A stretch of 64,000 bases of DNA from Hyphomicrobiales bacterium (GTDB lineage Bacteria > Pseudomonadota > Alphaproteobacteria > Rhizobiales > TMED25): positions 163,258-227,257 of the forward strand of contig JAQWOP010000024.1 of the NCBI GenBank assembly GCA_029245795.1, written 5' to 3'. Position 1 is the stretch's first letter, and every line of letters begins with the position of its first letter. The notes beneath the pieces are model-generated. The model saw only the letters and a list, made by a program, of their open reading frames with translations, was not told the DNA's origin and made no database searches. This document shows, piece by piece, positions 8,251 to 18,946 of this stretch. A program made the translations under genes and the position numbers.

Positions 8251-9114
8251 TTACTGTATTACCTTTTTACATGATTTAGGTAAATCAGACAATAATATCC
8301 ATTTTTTAATTTTATTTGAATTTGACTCAAAAATCTTATCTTTTTTTAACCAATTATCTAACTCTTCATTGCATCCATGAAAATCTCTAACTGGCGTTTG
8401 GCTAATACAACTTCCCGATTCTTGCGGGCATTCTAGTCTGACATGAAAATGCTTATAATGACCTCCCCAAGGCCTTATTTTTTTTAGCCAATCAGTATCA
8501 TTTTTTTCAATTGCTTGGATACATAGTTTCTTTTTTATTACTGGATTGACAAAAATTCTTGTAACCATTTTATTCTTTGAGATAATTTCCAGTAATTCAT
8601 GATGATAATTCGACCATAAATCATTTTGAATCTCTTCTTGATTTTCTGTTAGTATTGATTTTGGCTGATAAGTTTCTAAATCGAACCTTTGCATTTGATA
8701 GTCTGGTTTTCTTTGATAGAAAATATCCACATCCAGTCCATTTTGATGACTTTTATGTCCAAATGGCATTGGACCCCCTCTTGGCATTGCCATATCACCA
8801 ATTAATATCCCATTTCCATATTGTGAATATATTTTTTGTGATATTTCTTCGATAAAATTGATTAAATTAGGGTGCCCCCAGTATCGATTGCGAGATGGTT
8901 TTAGAGCATCATAATAAGATTGATTACTTGGTAAATATTTTGCCCCAGCAAGACAACCCTTTGAATAAGATCCTAAACTCTCTGAGATATCTAAATTTTC
9001 AGTACGTATTTTTGAAAATATCTCACTTGCATATTCACTTGCAGTTGACACATGGGATTTGAAGAATAAAACTAATAAGAAAATTATAGTATATATCAGT
9101 AAAGATTTATTCAT
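8251..9114 (-). CDS. mepA: Penicillin-insensitive murein endopeptidase (MepA family)
   Basis: Zinc-dependent periplasmic LAS-family peptidase that cuts D-Ala-mesoDAP cross-links in peptidoglycan. I took the start at ATG 9114. It gives an N-terminal membrane/signal segment ([14 protein letters not shown]) directly, while an in-frame start 54 bases upstream only adds basic residues and overlaps lepA further. Zn ligands and catalytic residues follow the family: [14 protein letters not shown] (His about 120/123, Asp about 128/130) and [14 protein letters not shown] near residue 220, followed by a conserved Cys pair. The start overlaps the lepA stop by eight bases, so it is probably translated with lepA. 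The 287-residue length is normal. Confidence 0.88.
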   Translation of the reverse strand: MNKSLLIYTIIFLLVLFFKSHVSTASEYASEIFSKIRTENLDISESLGSYSKGCLAGAKYLPSNQSYYDALKPSRNRYWGHPNLINFIEEISQKIYSQYGNGILIGDMAMPRGGPMPFGHKSHQNGLDVDIFYQRKPDYQMQRFDLETYQPKSILTENQEEIQNDLWSNYHHELLEIISKNKMVTRIFVNPVIKKKLCIQAIEKNDTDWLKKIRPWGGHYKHFHVRLECPQESGSCISQTPVRDFHGCNEELDNWLKKDKIFESNSNKIKKWILLSDLPKSCKKVIQ

Positions 9115-10909
9115 AATCCGTCTTAAGTGCCTGAATGAATGCTTCTTGAGGTATCTCAACTTTTCCATATTTTCTCATTTTCTTCTTACCTTTCTTTTGT
9201 TTCTCAAGAAGTTTCCTTTTCCTACTAACATCTCCCCCATAGCATTTTGCTGTAACATCCTTTCTTACAGCAGATATTGTTTCCCTAGCAATGACTCTTC
9301 CACCAATAGATGCTTGAATTGGTATCTTAAATAGATGACGAGGAATTAATTCTTTCAATTTTTCAATGATAATCCTCCCTCTAATTTCTGCAACACTTCT
9401 GTGAACTATCATTGCAAGTGCATCAACTGACTCTTCATTAACTAATATTTGTAATTTAACCAATTCAGATTGTTGATAATTTGATATGGTGTAATCAAAA
9501 CTTGCATAACCCTTTGATACAGATTTTAGTTTATCGTAAAAATCAAAAACAACCTCATTAAGAGGAATTTCATATAAAACAACTGCTCTGTTGCCAGAAA
9601 AAGTTAATTCCTTTTGTTTTCCTCTTCTCTCCTCACATAATTTTAATATAGCCCCCAAATATTCATCTGGAACAATAATTGATGCCAGAATCCAAGGTTC
9701 TTCTATCCTTGATATACGTTCTTGTGGTGGGAGGTCAATTGGGTTATGTAATTCTATGTTCTTACTATCTGTAGTTAAAACATTATAGATAACACTTGGC
9801 GCTGTTGTAACTAGATCAATGTTATACTCCCTATCTATTCTCTCGCAAATAATTTCAAGATGTAAAAGTCCAAGAAATCCACATCTATAACCCAAGCCTA
9901 AAGCTGCAGAGGTTTCCTTTTCGTAATGAAAACTAGCATCGTTTAGACTTAACTTTTCAATTGCATCTCTTAGACCTTCAAAATCAGAAGTATCTTGCGG
10001 ATATAAACCACAAAAAACAACTGGTTGTGCTGGCTTAAAACCATCAAGTGGTGTATCGCAAACTATTTTTGCATCTGTTATTGTATCACCAACTCTCATA
10101 TCAGAAACCTGTTTAATAGAGGCTGTAAAAAAGCCAATTTCTCCTGGTCCGAGTTCATTTATCATTTTTTGTTTTGGCTGGAATATTCCTATTCTTTCAA
10201 TTTGATATATAGCAGAATTAGACATTAACTTTATTTTTTGACCTTTTTCAATTTTACCTTCATACACTCTAATTAACACCACAACCCCCAAGTAAGTGTC
10301 ATACCATGAGTCAACAAGAAGAGCCTTCGTAGGTTCTTTATAATCTCCTATTGGAGAAGGTAGTTTTTCAATAATTTTTTCTAACAGATCGCCTATTCCC
10401 AATCCAGTTTTTGCCGATATTTCTATTGAATCACTTGTATCCAAACCAATCACATCTTCAATTTGTTTTTTTACTCTTTCAGGCTCTGCTGCTGGTAAAT
10501 CTATTTTATTTAATACAATCAAAATCTCATGATCATTTGCTATAGCTTGATAAACATTTGCTAATGTTTGTGCTTCAACTCCTTGACTTGCATCCACAAC
10601 TAGAATTGACCCCTCGCATGCAGCGAGAGACCTATTAACTTCATAGGCAAAGTCAACATGTCCAGGCGTGTCAATTATATTGAAAATAAATTCTTCGTTT
10701 TTCTGACTTTTGTATTTTAATGAGACCGACTGAGCTTTAATAGTTATGCCTCTTTCCCTCTCAAGATCCATTGAGTCAAGAACCTGCTCCCTCATCTCCC
10801 TTGATTCAAGACCTCCTGTGATTTGTATAAGTCTATCTGCAAGTGTAGATTTGCCATGATCGATATGGGCTATAATTGAAAAGTTTCTTATCTTTGATAG
10901 ATCTTTCAT
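9107..10909 (-). CDS. lepA: Elongation factor 4 (LepA)
   Basis: Ribosome-associated GTPase related to EF-G that affects initiation and back-translocation. The G1 motif AHIDHGKST is near residues 14-22, with the GITIKAQ switch, DTPGHVDF (G3) and NKIDLP (G4). Domains II and III follow, and then the LepA-specific C-terminal domain with [16 protein letters not shown]. The length of 600 residues is standard. ATG at 10909. It is downstream of pheT on the same strand with a 27-base gap and overlaps mepA at its 3' end. This membership of the infC-to-lepA run is co-directional but probably includes internal promoters. Confidence 0.97.
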   Translation of the reverse strand: MKDLSKIRNFSIIAHIDHGKSTLADRLIQITGGLESREMREQVLDSMDLERERGITIKAQSVSLKYKSQKNEEFIFNIIDTPGHVDFAYEVNRSLAACEGSILVVDASQGVEAQTLANVYQAIANDHEILIVLNKIDLPAAEPERVKKQIEDVIGLDTSDSIEISAKTGLGIGDLLEKIIEKLPSPIGDYKEPTKALLVDSWYDTYLGVVVLIRVYEGKIEKGQKIKLMSNSAIYQIERIGIFQPKQKMINELGPGEIGFFTASIKQVSDMRVGDTITDAKIVCDTPLDGFKPAQPVVFCGLYPQDTSDFEGLRDAIEKLSLNDASFHYEKETSAALGLGYRCGFLGLLHLEIICERIDREYNIDLVTTAPSVIYNVLTTDSKNIELHNPIDLPPQERISRIEEPWILASIIVPDEYLGAILKLCEERRGKQKELTFSGNRAVVLYEIPLNEVVFDFYDKLKSVSKGYASFDYTISNYQQSELVKLQILVNEESVDALAMIVHRSVAEIRGRIIIEKLKELIPRHLFKIPIQASIGGRVIARETISAVRKDVTAKCYGGDVSRKRKLLEKQKKGKKKMRKYGKVEIPQEAFIQALKTDYE

Positions 10910-10936
10910 TGCACTTTGAATAGTTTTTATATTAAA

Positions 10937-13345
10937 TTATGCTCTTATCTCAGCACCAAATTTATTAGAAATTTCCATAATAATCATATTTGATATTTCT
11001 TCTATTTCTTTATCTGTCAGTGTTTTCTCGTGAGGTTGTATAGTAACATTAATCCCGATTGATTTTTTGTTTTCTGGAATATTTTTTCCAGTATAAACAT
11101 CAAATATTTTTACATTTTCAATCATTGTATTTTTTATTCTTTTTATAGACTGAAGAATATCCTCAGCATTAATATCCTTATCAAAAATAAATGCAAAATC
11201 TCTTGAAATTGGCATGAATTGACTTGAATAATATCCATCTCTACCTCTAGTTTTTTTCTTTTTATTATTAGAAAAATTATCCATGAAAATTTCAAAGCAA
11301 CACAAAGACTCTTCAATATCGAAACCTTTTAAAATCTTTGGATGAATTTCACCAAAATAGGCTATAATATTTTGAGGACCTTGCCTAATTACTCCAGATT
11401 TTCCTGGGTGATAATAATCAGGAGCATCTTGGGTTATCTTGTATTTATCGTCTTTTATCCCAAATGCCCTGAGGACTACAAGAACATCCTCTTTAGCATC
11501 ATAAATGTCAATATCCCTTCCTCTTCCTCTCCAATCTTCGGCACCTCCTAGACCTATGGCTCTTCCAAGCCTAACTCCTGCAGCAGAGTCGAATTGGTCT
11601 GAAATTCCAACACCGTTAAAGCAGTGGCTAACCTCAAAGAGTGAGATATCTTTAATTCCTTTATCACTATTTTTTTTTGTAGATGAAATCAAATTTGGAA
11701 GCAGTGATTGTCGCAGAATATTAAGCTCCGAGGAGATAGGATTTAATAATACCAAACTTTCATTCATGTGATTGAAAAATTTTGCATACTTATCAGATAT
11801 AAAAGAATAACTTACTGTCTCGACCAAACCTCTGCTCGCTAAAATCCTTTTTGTTAGAGACCTATTCTTAAATGAGGGGCTTAACTTTCTTGAAGAAACT
11901 CCCATTGATTTACTTAAAGGTATTGATTTAATATGATCCGTACCTTTAATCCTCATTATTTCTTCAACGATGCATGCTTGTTCAGATATATCATGCCGCC
12001 ATGATGGGATAGTTACATTTAAATTATTGCCGTTATCAATTATTCCAAAACCTAAAGTAGACAAAATTGATATGACTTCTTCTTTCATAAAGGTAATCCC
12101 AAGAAGCCTTTCTAACTCATCCATATCAAAGTCTAAGGTTTCATATGGCTTTGGGGGGGCTCCAATAGATTTCATATATGAAATATCACCCCCACATATT
12201 TTATGGACTATTTCTACTGCTTTTTTCAAACCATCATCTATGAAATTTTTATCAATACCTCTCTCATTTCTATATCTTGCATCTGAGATTATTCCAAGTT
12301 TTCTTCCAGTATTAGCAATATTAATTTTATCCCAAATAGCACTCTCAATTAGAACATTCTTTGTTTCATTATTACATCCGGTCCTTTTTCCTCCAATAAT
12401 TCCAGCTATAGATTCTGGACCTTTTTCATCAGTAATGACTGTAACTGATTCATCTAATAAATATTGCTTATCATCCAAAGCAATAATTTTCTCATCTTTC
12501 TTAGCCTTTCTAATCTCTAAACATTTTTCTATTTTGTCATAATCAAAGACATGCAAGGGTCTATTTAAGTCATAAGTTAAATAATTTGTCACATCCACTA
12601 ATGCGTTAATTGAACGCAAACCTATTGCTTCTAATCTATCTTTCAACCATAGTGGTGAATTACAATTTTTAACATTCCTTATAAGAACAAAACTTGCGTA
12701 AATATCTTCTTTAAGATCTTTATTTAGGGATATTTCTTTTTCAATTTTGAAATTACCTTCAAGTTTAATATCTTCTAATGATTTAAGAGTTCCAACATTT
12801 GCTGCACTTAGATCTCTAGCAATCCCTCTAACTCCAAGCGCATCAGATCTATTGGGAGTGATAGCCACCTCAACAATAGGGTCATTTTTTTTAATATGAT
12901 TTGTTAATGGATCACCAATTTTTGAATGTTCATTTATTTCAAGTATCCCATCATGTTGATCTGATAGTAAAAGTTCACGTTCAGAAAGAAGCATGCCATT
13001 TGACTTTACACCTCTTATTTTGGTAGCTTGTAATTTAACTCCTAGACCAGGAATAAATGACCCTTCCGGTGCAAAAACAGCTTTCATTCCGATTCTGACA
13101 TTGTCAGCTCCACAAATAACTTCACAATCACCGTTTATTGTATTTAGTTGACATAAATTTAGCTTATCAGCATTTGGATGTTTTTTGATTCCTGCAATTT
13201 GACAAACTGTAAAATCCTTATATTTCTTAATTGGATCATCAATATCTTCAACTTCTAGTCCAATCATATTTAATTTTTCACAAATTCCATCAATACTAAA
13301 ACTTGTATCCAGATGATCCTTTAACCATGAGAGTGTGAATTTCAT
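10937..13345 (-). CDS. pheT: Phenylalanyl-tRNA synthetase beta chain
   Basis: Large subunit of the alpha2-beta2 PheRS that charges tRNA-Phe. The domain order is normal for 802 residues: N-terminal segment, OB-fold tRNA-binding domain (about 40-150), B3/B4 editing domain (about 215-380; includes [18 protein letters not shown]), B5 domain with RIKGTDHI after it, catalytic-like core ([12 protein letters not shown]) and C-terminal ferredoxin-fold anticodon-binding domain ([11 protein letters not shown]). ATG at 13345 overlaps the pheS stop by four bases, indicating translational coupling. A tRNA-Phe gene lies elsewhere in the window (37892). Confidence 0.97.
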   Translation of the reverse strand: MKFTLSWLKDHLDTSFSIDGICEKLNMIGLEVEDIDDPIKKYKDFTVCQIAGIKKHPNADKLNLCQLNTINGDCEVICGADNVRIGMKAVFAPEGSFIPGLGVKLQATKIRGVKSNGMLLSERELLLSDQHDGILEINEHSKIGDPLTNHIKKNDPIVEVAITPNRSDALGVRGIARDLSAANVGTLKSLEDIKLEGNFKIEKEISLNKDLKEDIYASFVLIRNVKNCNSPLWLKDRLEAIGLRSINALVDVTNYLTYDLNRPLHVFDYDKIEKCLEIRKAKKDEKIIALDDKQYLLDESVTVITDEKGPESIAGIIGGKRTGCNNETKNVLIESAIWDKINIANTGRKLGIISDARYRNERGIDKNFIDDGLKKAVEIVHKICGGDISYMKSIGAPPKPYETLDFDMDELERLLGITFMKEEVISILSTLGFGIIDNGNNLNVTIPSWRHDISEQACIVEEIMRIKGTDHIKSIPLSKSMGVSSRKLSPSFKNRSLTKRILASRGLVETVSYSFISDKYAKFFNHMNESLVLLNPISSELNILRQSLLPNLISSTKKNSDKGIKDISLFEVSHCFNGVGISDQFDSAAGVRLGRAIGLGGAEDWRGRGRDIDIYDAKEDVLVVLRAFGIKDDKYKITQDAPDYYHPGKSGVIRQGPQNIIAYFGEIHPKILKGFDIEESLCCFEIFMDNFSNNKKKKTRGRDGYYSSQFMPISRDFAFIFDKDINAEDILQSIKRIKNTMIENVKIFDVYTGKNIPENKKSIGINVTIQPHEKTLTDKEIEEISNMIIMEISNKFGAEIRA

Positions 13346-14430
13346 TCGGAGAGTCCTTTTGATAATGATGGAATATCGAAAGCCCTAAACCCATAATGCC
13401 TTAACCAACGCAGATCCGAGTCAAAAAAAGCTCTTAGGTCTGTCATCCCATATTTTAACATTGCCAATCTATCTATTCCCATTCCAAATGCAAAACCTTT
13501 ATAAACTTTAGGATCAAGATTAACATTCCTAAGGACTTGAGGGTGAACCATTCCACTACCTAAAACTTCTAGCCAATCTTCTCCCTCTCCAACAATTAAT
13601 TGGTTATTCTCTTTATGACAGGCAATATCCACTTCAAGTGATGGCTCAGTGAAAGGAAAATAACTAGGCCTTAATCTCATTTTTATAGATGAAACTTCAA
13701 AGAAGGACTTACAGAATTCTTCAAGAACCCATTTTAATTGACCCATATTAGCATCTGTATCAATCACAAGCCCCTCCACTTGGTGGAACATCGGAGTATG
13801 TGTTTGGTCTGAGTCAGATCTATATGTTCTTCCCGGAGCAATAATCCTAATTGGTGGCTTTTTCGTTAACATTGTTCTTATTTGTACTGGGCTTGTATGT
13901 GTTCTTAGAAGTCTTGACTCACCATTTACTTTTGGTAAATAAAATGTATCCACCATTTGCCTAGCAGGATGACTATCTGGTATATTCAATGCATTAAAAT
14001 TATGTTGCTCATCCTCAATATCTGGCCCTTCTGCAATATAGAAATCCATATCAGAAAAAATTTCTATTACCTCTTCTGTAACTTGACTTATAGGATGTAT
14101 TTTACCAATATCAATTCCTGATTCAGGCAAAGGAAGGGTCACATCAATTTTATTATTACTTATTTTTTCGATTATCTCAGCATCTAATAAATTAGATTTA
14201 TACCTATCTATCTCTTCTGTTACTTTTCTTTTTAATTGATTAACCTGTTCACCAAAAACTTTCCTATCTTCCGGAATTTGAGCAGAAATGTTTTTTAATA
14301 GAGAAGTTATGGTTCCCTTTTTTCCCAAAATTGAAACTCTAATAGATTCAAGTTGCTCAAGTGTCTTAACTTGAGTAATTTTTTTGCTGATTTGTTCTTG
14401 TAATTGTAAAAATTTGTCAAATTTATTCAT
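13342..14430 (-). CDS. pheS: Phenylalanyl-tRNA synthetase alpha chain
   Basis: Catalytic class II subunit of PheRS. The N-terminal coiled coil (about 1-90) is followed by the core: motif 1 region [22 protein letters not shown], then [11 protein letters not shown], the TRAPGRTYR-like motif 2 ([23 protein letters not shown]) and motif 3, [14 protein letters not shown]. At 362 residues it is full length. ATG at 14430 follows a GGAGAACC site. It lies 75 bases downstream of rplT, and that gap could hold a promoter, though I see no strong one. It overlaps pheT. Confidence 0.97.
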   Translation of the reverse strand: MNKFDKFLQLQEQISKKITQVKTLEQLESIRVSILGKKGTITSLLKNISAQIPEDRKVFGEQVNQLKRKVTEEIDRYKSNLLDAEIIEKISNNKIDVTLPLPESGIDIGKIHPISQVTEEVIEIFSDMDFYIAEGPDIEDEQHNFNALNIPDSHPARQMVDTFYLPKVNGESRLLRTHTSPVQIRTMLTKKPPIRIIAPGRTYRSDSDQTHTPMFHQVEGLVIDTDANMGQLKWVLEEFCKSFFEVSSIKMRLRPSYFPFTEPSLEVDIACHKENNQLIVGEGEDWLEVLGSGMVHPQVLRNVNLDPKVYKGFAFGMGIDRLAMLKYGMTDLRAFFDSDLRWLRHYGFRAFDIPSLSKGLSE

Positions 14431-14505
14431 TGTTTAGGAGAACCTATTAATAACTGCTATAATAGACATATTAAAACATATAAATAAATGAATAGTAAAC
14501 TGAAA

Positions 14506-14862
14506 CTATTTAAGTTCAGCTTGAACTTTTGACAATAATTCAGTGAATACTTGAGGTTCATTGACTGCAAGATCAGCCAATACTTTTCTGTCAATTTCAA
14601 TACCAGCTTTGTTTAAACCATATATAAAAGTTGAATATCTCATTCCATGTTGACGCACCATGGCATTTATTCTTTGAATCCATAAGCTTCTAAAATCACG
14701 TTTTCTGACTTTTCTATCTCTGTAGGCGTATTGAGCCGCTTTTTCGACTGCTTGTTTTGCAACACGAATAGTATTCTTTCTTCTACCATAGTAACCCTTT
14801 GCACTTGATAAAACTTTAGAATGTCGTGCGTGTGATGTCACACCTCTTTTAACTCTTGCCAT
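14506..14862 (-). CDS. rplT: 50S ribosomal protein L20
   Basis: Early-assembly 23S rRNA-binding protein, 118 residues, with the family N-terminus [16 protein letters not shown], then [21 protein letters not shown] and [14 protein letters not shown]. It follows rpmI by 11 bases in the standard infC-rpmI-rplT order. In some bacteria L20 represses this operon by binding the leader. I see no matching pseudoknot here but cannot exclude one. Confidence 0.98.
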   Translation of the reverse strand: MARVKRGVTSHARHSKVLSSAKGYYGRRKNTIRVAKQAVEKAAQYAYRDRKVRKRDFRSLWIQRINAMVRQHGMRYSTFIYGLNKAGIEIDRKVLADLAVNEPQVFTELLSKVQAELK

Positions 14863-14873
14863 CTCTTTATCTT

Positions 14874-15071
14874 CTAACTATACGGTAAAAATTGTTTTAC
14901 TATTTTCTGATCAGCTTCAGCTAAAACTGACATACCTCTTGCATTTCTAATAAATTTATTAGTTCTTTTAATCATACCATGTCTTTTCCCAGCCTGTGCA
15001 CACATTATTTTACCTGATTTAGTAACTTTAAATCTTTTTTTTGCACCTGATTTAGTCTTTAACTTCGGCAT
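14874..15071 (-). CDS. rpmI: 50S ribosomal protein L35
   Basis: Small basic ribosomal protein with the canonical start [14 protein letters not shown], then KRHGMIKRT and a C-terminal VKQFLPYS. I moved the start to ATG 15071, because a start four codons earlier would add non-conserved MDNI. The 65-residue length is standard. It precedes rplT by 11 bases. A promoter with consensus spacing lies 36-70 bases upstream, so rpmI-rplT can be transcribed apart from infC. Confidence 0.97.
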   Translation of the reverse strand: MPKLKTKSGAKKRFKVTKSGKIMCAQAGKRHGMIKRTNKFIRNARGMSVLAEADQKIVKQFLPYS

Positions 15072-15113
15072 GATATTATCCAATTATTTTGAAAAAATTA
15101 TAACTAAAAACAA

Positions 15114-15142
15114 TTTATAGGCTACGTTTAAATTATTTACAA
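15114..15142 (-). promoter_or_regulatory. Promoter for rpmI-rplT
   Basis: On the minus strand TTGTAA (15142-15137) and TATAAA (15119-15114) are exactly 17 bases apart. The predicted start is about 35 bases before the rpmI ATG. It lies in the 111-base gap between infC and rpmI and is one of the better sigma-70 matches in the window. Confidence 0.55.
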
Positions 15143-15182
15143 TAGAAAAAAGCAAAAATATTGATTAGATGTCTTACATTAA

Positions 15183-15725
15183 TTATTTTGGAGCTAAAAC
15201 CATAATTATTTGTCTACCTTCAAATTTTGGCTGCAATTCTACTTTTGCTAATTCATCAATATCTAATTTTATTCTATCAAATAGCTTAACACCAAGTTCT
15301 GAATGTGACATTTCTCTTCCACGAAACATAAGAGATATTTTGACTTTATCACCAAATTCAATGAATTTCTTCATATTCCTTAATTTTACTTCATAGTCGT
15401 GTGTATCTATATTGGGACGCATTTTTATTTCCTTTACGCCAATAGTTTTTTGTTTCTTTTTGGCTTCAGCCGCTTTTTTTTGAGATTGGTATTTGAATTT
15501 ACCGTAATCCATAATTTTACATACTGGCAATACAGGATTGGGTGATATTTCAACTAAATCAAGTTCAAATTTTTCAGCTTCTTCAATTCCTGTTTGAATA
15601 CTAACCTCACCATAATTTTCACTATTTGGCCCAATCAATCTGATATTGTCCGCAATAATTAATTCATTTATACGATGAGCAGCATCAGATTTCTTTTTAG
15701 CAAAATCTTCTATTCTTCTAACTAT
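15183..15725 (-). CDS. infC: Translation initiation factor IF-3, apparent AUA start
   Basis: IF-3 binds the 30S subunit, keeps 50S off and rejects non-AUG start codons. The conserved IF3 N-terminal block (HRINELI...NIRLIG) is followed by the linker and a C-terminal domain with KEIKMRPNIDTHDYEVK and KFEGRQI. The only TTG in frame (15638) would cut off the conserved N-terminal block. Extending the frame upstream reaches ATA at 15725, six bases after a strong GGAGG site, and gives 180 residues, a normal length. An in-frame ATT lies directly against the GGAGG, too close to use. Use of a codon that IF-3 itself rejects would give autoregulation, as known for AUU-initiated infC in E. coli. The AUA start is inference from sequence. 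Confidence 0.92.
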   Translation of the reverse strand: MVRRIEDFAKKKSDAAHRINELIIADNIRLIGPNSENYGEVSIQTGIEEAEKFELDLVEISPNPVLPVCKIMDYGKFKYQSQKKAAEAKKKQKTIGVKEIKMRPNIDTHDYEVKLRNMKKFIEFGDKVKISLMFRGREMSHSELGVKLFDRIKLDIDELAKVELQPKFEGRQIIMVLAPK

Positions 15726-15794
15726 GGGAATCCTCCAGTAATGTTTTAAATATGAATATATATATATATACTTAATTTAAAACAAATCAATTAT

Positions 15795-17828
15795 TTATCT
15801 TATATTATTGTTTAATAAGCTTGCATAAATTCGTAAAGTTTGTTGACACATTTTCTTAATAGTAAAATTTTTGATGATATTCTCCATTGCATGCGAAGAT
15901 GCTATCTTTACTTGATTGTCATCTAGATATAAAACTCTCTTTATTTTTTGATATAATTCATCGGAATCTCCTGATTTAAACAAGTACCCATAAGGATTAT
16001 TTTTCTTACCTCTATCATTTTGAGATATTATTTCTCTAACAGGCCCAATATCTGAAGCTATAACCAATCGCCCCATCGCCAAACTCTCGGCTATTACTCT
16101 ACCGAAAGCTTCGGGCTTAATAGATGGGCATAAGACTATATCTGATAAATATATAATTGATGGCATATCAGTTATGTGCCCTAAAAAATGAATATCATTT
16201 TCTAGACCATAATCTGAAATAATCTTTCTTAATTTCTTTGTGTAAGAAGCATGTCTCATATTATCCCCTGCAAAAATTAGTTTAATTGGAACATCACAAT
16301 CAATTGAAAGTTTTCGGAATGCTTCTATTGCAATCTCATGCCCCTTCCACTCAGTGATCCTTCCTGGTAAAAGAATTATTTTTTTATTTTCTAAAAATAA
16401 TTCTTCCCTTATTTCTTTTATATAATTTTTATTTATATATTTTGGGTTAAATTTTTCTATGTCTACACCTCGGTGAATAATAGATATCTTATGATTAGGT
16501 ATTGAATATCTCTTTTGAATTACCTGCTTTGTATAATTAGAATTTGCAATTACAATTTTACCCTTCACCATAAATTGATTATATTTCTTTTTAATGTAAG
16601 ATTTTTCTGTGTATATCCCATGATAAGTACTTATAAAATCTATTCTCATTAATTTAGTCGCAAAGTACACAGATATTGCAGGTGCTCTACTTCTTACATG
16701 CACCAATTTTATGTTACATTTCTTTATTATATTAATTAATGATATTGTATTGAGTATAATTAGAAATGGATTTTTAGATTGAAGTGGTAAATTTATATGA
16801 ACATTATCTCCTTTTTTGTATTCCTCTAAAAGACGTCCTTTATTTGAGGCTAAACAGGCTTTAATTCCTATTAAGTTTAGCTCCCTTGCAATTTCAACAC
16901 ATGTTTGCTCAGCACCACCACTGTCTATTGAAGGAGCAACCTGGAGTATACCAAATTTAAATTCATTCTTTTTTGGAGAGGCTATTTCCTCTAAGCCTTT
17001 TTTGTAATTAGGGTATTTTAGTTTGTAATTAAGTTTATTTTTTATCTTTGTATTCTTAATTACCTTCGTTTCAGAGTAGAAACTCTTCGCCATATCACTT
17101 AATTGAGATTTCTCGAATGAGATTGCTTCAGGAGGGGATATATTTAATAAATGCGCCGCATGATCTACAACATCTTGTGGTGGGGCAGGAAGATCATCAG
17201 AGACATTAAATATATCACTGCCCAATTTTGATTTTGATATATTGAATATTATTTTTGTAATATCATCTACATGAATCCTGTTAAATATCTGACCTTCTTT
17301 TATTACCCTTTTCGCTTTACCATTTAATAAATTCTTTATTTGATTTCTTCCCCTTCCATAAATGCCTGATAATCTCAGTAAGTTACATGGTACATTATAT
17401 TCTCTGCATAAATCCATCCATTGACTTTCAGATTTTATTCGGTTTTTAGCACGCTGTGATTTTGGACTTAAGGGGAATTCTTCATCTACATCTTTACCTT
17501 CTGCATCACCATAAACTGCAGTTGTAGACAAGTATATTACCCTTTGAATTCCATCTTTTAGAAGTTTAGTAATATCCTCCTGATTATTACCTAGCACTAT
17601 ATCTCCATTATCATCTGGTCCAATACAAATAAGAAGGACGTTTGTCTCAGATAAATAATTCTTTAAATCCCGTAAATTGTTTTTTGGATCATATTTTATA
17701 ATATTAATATTTGTATCTAAATCCTTCTTTTTCCTCGAAGTTCCTGTTACCTTCCACCCATGCTGAATAAAATAATTGGCAACATTCTTCCCAGTAAAAC
17801 CAAGACCAAAACAAAATAATTTATTCAT
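15795..17828 (-). CDS. Fusion: NAD-dependent epimerase (YeeZ-like SDR) + family 4 glycosyltransferase
   Basis: A 677-residue protein with two complete parts. Residues 1 to about 285 are an extended SDR/epimerase domain: the FGLGFTGKNVA nucleotide-binding turn, YLSTTAVYGD, LLRLSGIYGRGRN and FNRIHVDDI, as in YeeZ-type proteins. Residues about 290-677 are a GT-B glycosyltransferase of family GT4: SGGAEQTCVEIARELN acceptor loop, TYHGIYTEKS, the LLPGRITEWKGHE donor-domain start and the EAFGRVIAES catalytic E-x7-E region. Usually these are separate genes. The join (near PKKNEFKFGILQVAPS) shows no internal stop or obvious frameshift. It follows queG by three bases. The substrate is unknown; an envelope-polysaccharide role is inference. 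Confidence 0.85.
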   Translation of the reverse strand: MNKLFCFGLGFTGKNVANYFIQHGWKVTGTSRKKKDLDTNINIIKYDPKNNLRDLKNYLSETNVLLICIGPDDNGDIVLGNNQEDITKLLKDGIQRVIYLSTTAVYGDAEGKDVDEEFPLSPKSQRAKNRIKSESQWMDLCREYNVPCNLLRLSGIYGRGRNQIKNLLNGKAKRVIKEGQIFNRIHVDDITKIIFNISKSKLGSDIFNVSDDLPAPPQDVVDHAAHLLNISPPEAISFEKSQLSDMAKSFYSETKVIKNTKIKNKLNYKLKYPNYKKGLEEIASPKKNEFKFGILQVAPSIDSGGAEQTCVEIARELNLIGIKACLASNKGRLLEEYKKGDNVHINLPLQSKNPFLIILNTISLINIIKKCNIKLVHVRSRAPAISVYFATKLMRIDFISTYHGIYTEKSYIKKKYNQFMVKGKIVIANSNYTKQVIQKRYSIPNHKISIIHRGVDIEKFNPKYINKNYIKEIREELFLENKKIILLPGRITEWKGHEIAIEAFRKLSIDCDVPIKLIFAGDNMRHASYTKKLRKIISDYGLENDIHFLGHITDMPSIIYLSDIVLCPSIKPEAFGRVIAESLAMGRLVIASDIGPVREIISQNDRGKKNNPYGYLFKSGDSDELYQKIKRVLYLDDNQVKIASSHAMENIIKNFTIKKMCQQTLRIYASLLNNNIR

Positions 17829-17831
17829 AAT

Positions 17832-18935
17832 CTAATTCCATTCTGAAATAACACTATGGTCTTTCTCTAAATGCAAGTTATTTTCTTTGATAATTTCAAA
17901 TTTTTTCTTAGAAACAAGTTGTTTAATCGCCCATATTGATGCAGCACGTACGATAGCTGTTTCATCAGTTAAATGAGGAATAATTTTAGATACACAGTCT
18001 TTCATACCTGAATTCCCAATTGCAATAAGTATATTTCTTATGAATCTATCTCTTCCAATTCTTTTAATTGGAGAATCTTTGAAAAACTCATTAAATATTT
18101 CTTTATCAAATTCTAAGAAATAAGAGAGGTCTGGCATATTTAATTCTTCTCTTGCCTTAAGTTTAATATCATTTGTTATTTCAGCAAATTTATTCCATGG
18201 ACATACGGCTAAGCAATCATCACAACCATAAACTCTATTTCCAATTGATTTTCTCATATTCTTAGGGATATGGCCTTTCAGCTCAATTGTGAGATAAGAA
18301 ATACATTTTCTTGAGTCTAATTTATATGGTTTAACAATTGCATTAGTTGGACATATGTCTATGCAAGATGAACAAGAACCACAATGATCCTTTTCACTAT
18401 CTGTTGATGGTATCCTTATTGATAGTAAAATAACTCCTAAAAAAAACCATGATCCTAATTTACGACTGACAAGATTTGTATGCTTCCCTTGCCAACCTAA
18501 CCCTGCAATTTGTGCAATTGGTTTTTCCATTATTGGAGCTGTATCTACAAAATATCTTGATTCCACTTCGAAAGTATCCATTAACCAGATACTGGCTTCT
18601 TTTAGTCTTTTCTTCATTAGCTCGTGATAGTCATTCCCTCTTGCATAAACCGATATATTTGCTTTTTTCTCACTCTCAATAAATTTTAATGGGTTTTCTT
18701 CTGGTCCATAATTCTTAGATAGGACAATAATAGATTTAGCATCATTCCAGATCTTTTTTGGGTGTGTCCTTCGTTCTTTATTTTTTTCGAGCCAGAACAT
18801 TTCTCCATGAAAACCCTTTGATAAGTATTCCTCTAATTTTACTCTTTGATCAGGAATATTTTCTATATTTGTAAAACCAATATCATCAAAACCAGATTGA
18901 AGAAGTTTTGTTTTTATTTGTGAGGAAATATTCAT
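17832..18935 (-). CDS. queG: Epoxyqueuosine reductase
   Basis: Cobalamin- and iron-sulfur-dependent enzyme that reduces epoxyqueuosine to queuosine in tRNA. I chose ATG 18935; a TTG two codons earlier is possible. The active-site Asp lies in FVDTAP (about 131). Two 4Fe-4S clusters are encoded by CGSCSSCIDICP (Cys about 185, 188, 191, 195) and by GCDDCLAVCPW (Cys about 238, 241, 245). A HEAT-like C-terminal region holds IRNILIAIGNSG. The 367-residue length is normal. It lies between the glutathione transferase and the SDR-GT4 fusion, with short gaps, in an order seen in related alphaproteobacteria. Confidence 0.93.
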   Translation of the reverse strand: MNISSQIKTKLLQSGFDDIGFTNIENIPDQRVKLEEYLSKGFHGEMFWLEKNKERRTHPKKIWNDAKSIIVLSKNYGPEENPLKFIESEKKANISVYARGNDYHELMKKRLKEASIWLMDTFEVESRYFVDTAPIMEKPIAQIAGLGWQGKHTNLVSRKLGSWFFLGVILLSIRIPSTDSEKDHCGSCSSCIDICPTNAIVKPYKLDSRKCISYLTIELKGHIPKNMRKSIGNRVYGCDDCLAVCPWNKFAEITNDIKLKAREELNMPDLSYFLEFDKEIFNEFFKDSPIKRIGRDRFIRNILIAIGNSGMKDCVSKIIPHLTDETAIVRAASIWAIKQLVSKKKFEIIKENNLHLEKDHSVISEWN

Positions 18936-18946
18936 AATCAAATCTA

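Noticed and set aside
11970..12542. 190-codon open frame on the plus strand inside pheT
   Set aside because: It is antisense to the well-conserved middle of pheT, has no recognisable domain, and its length follows from the biased codon use of the true gene.
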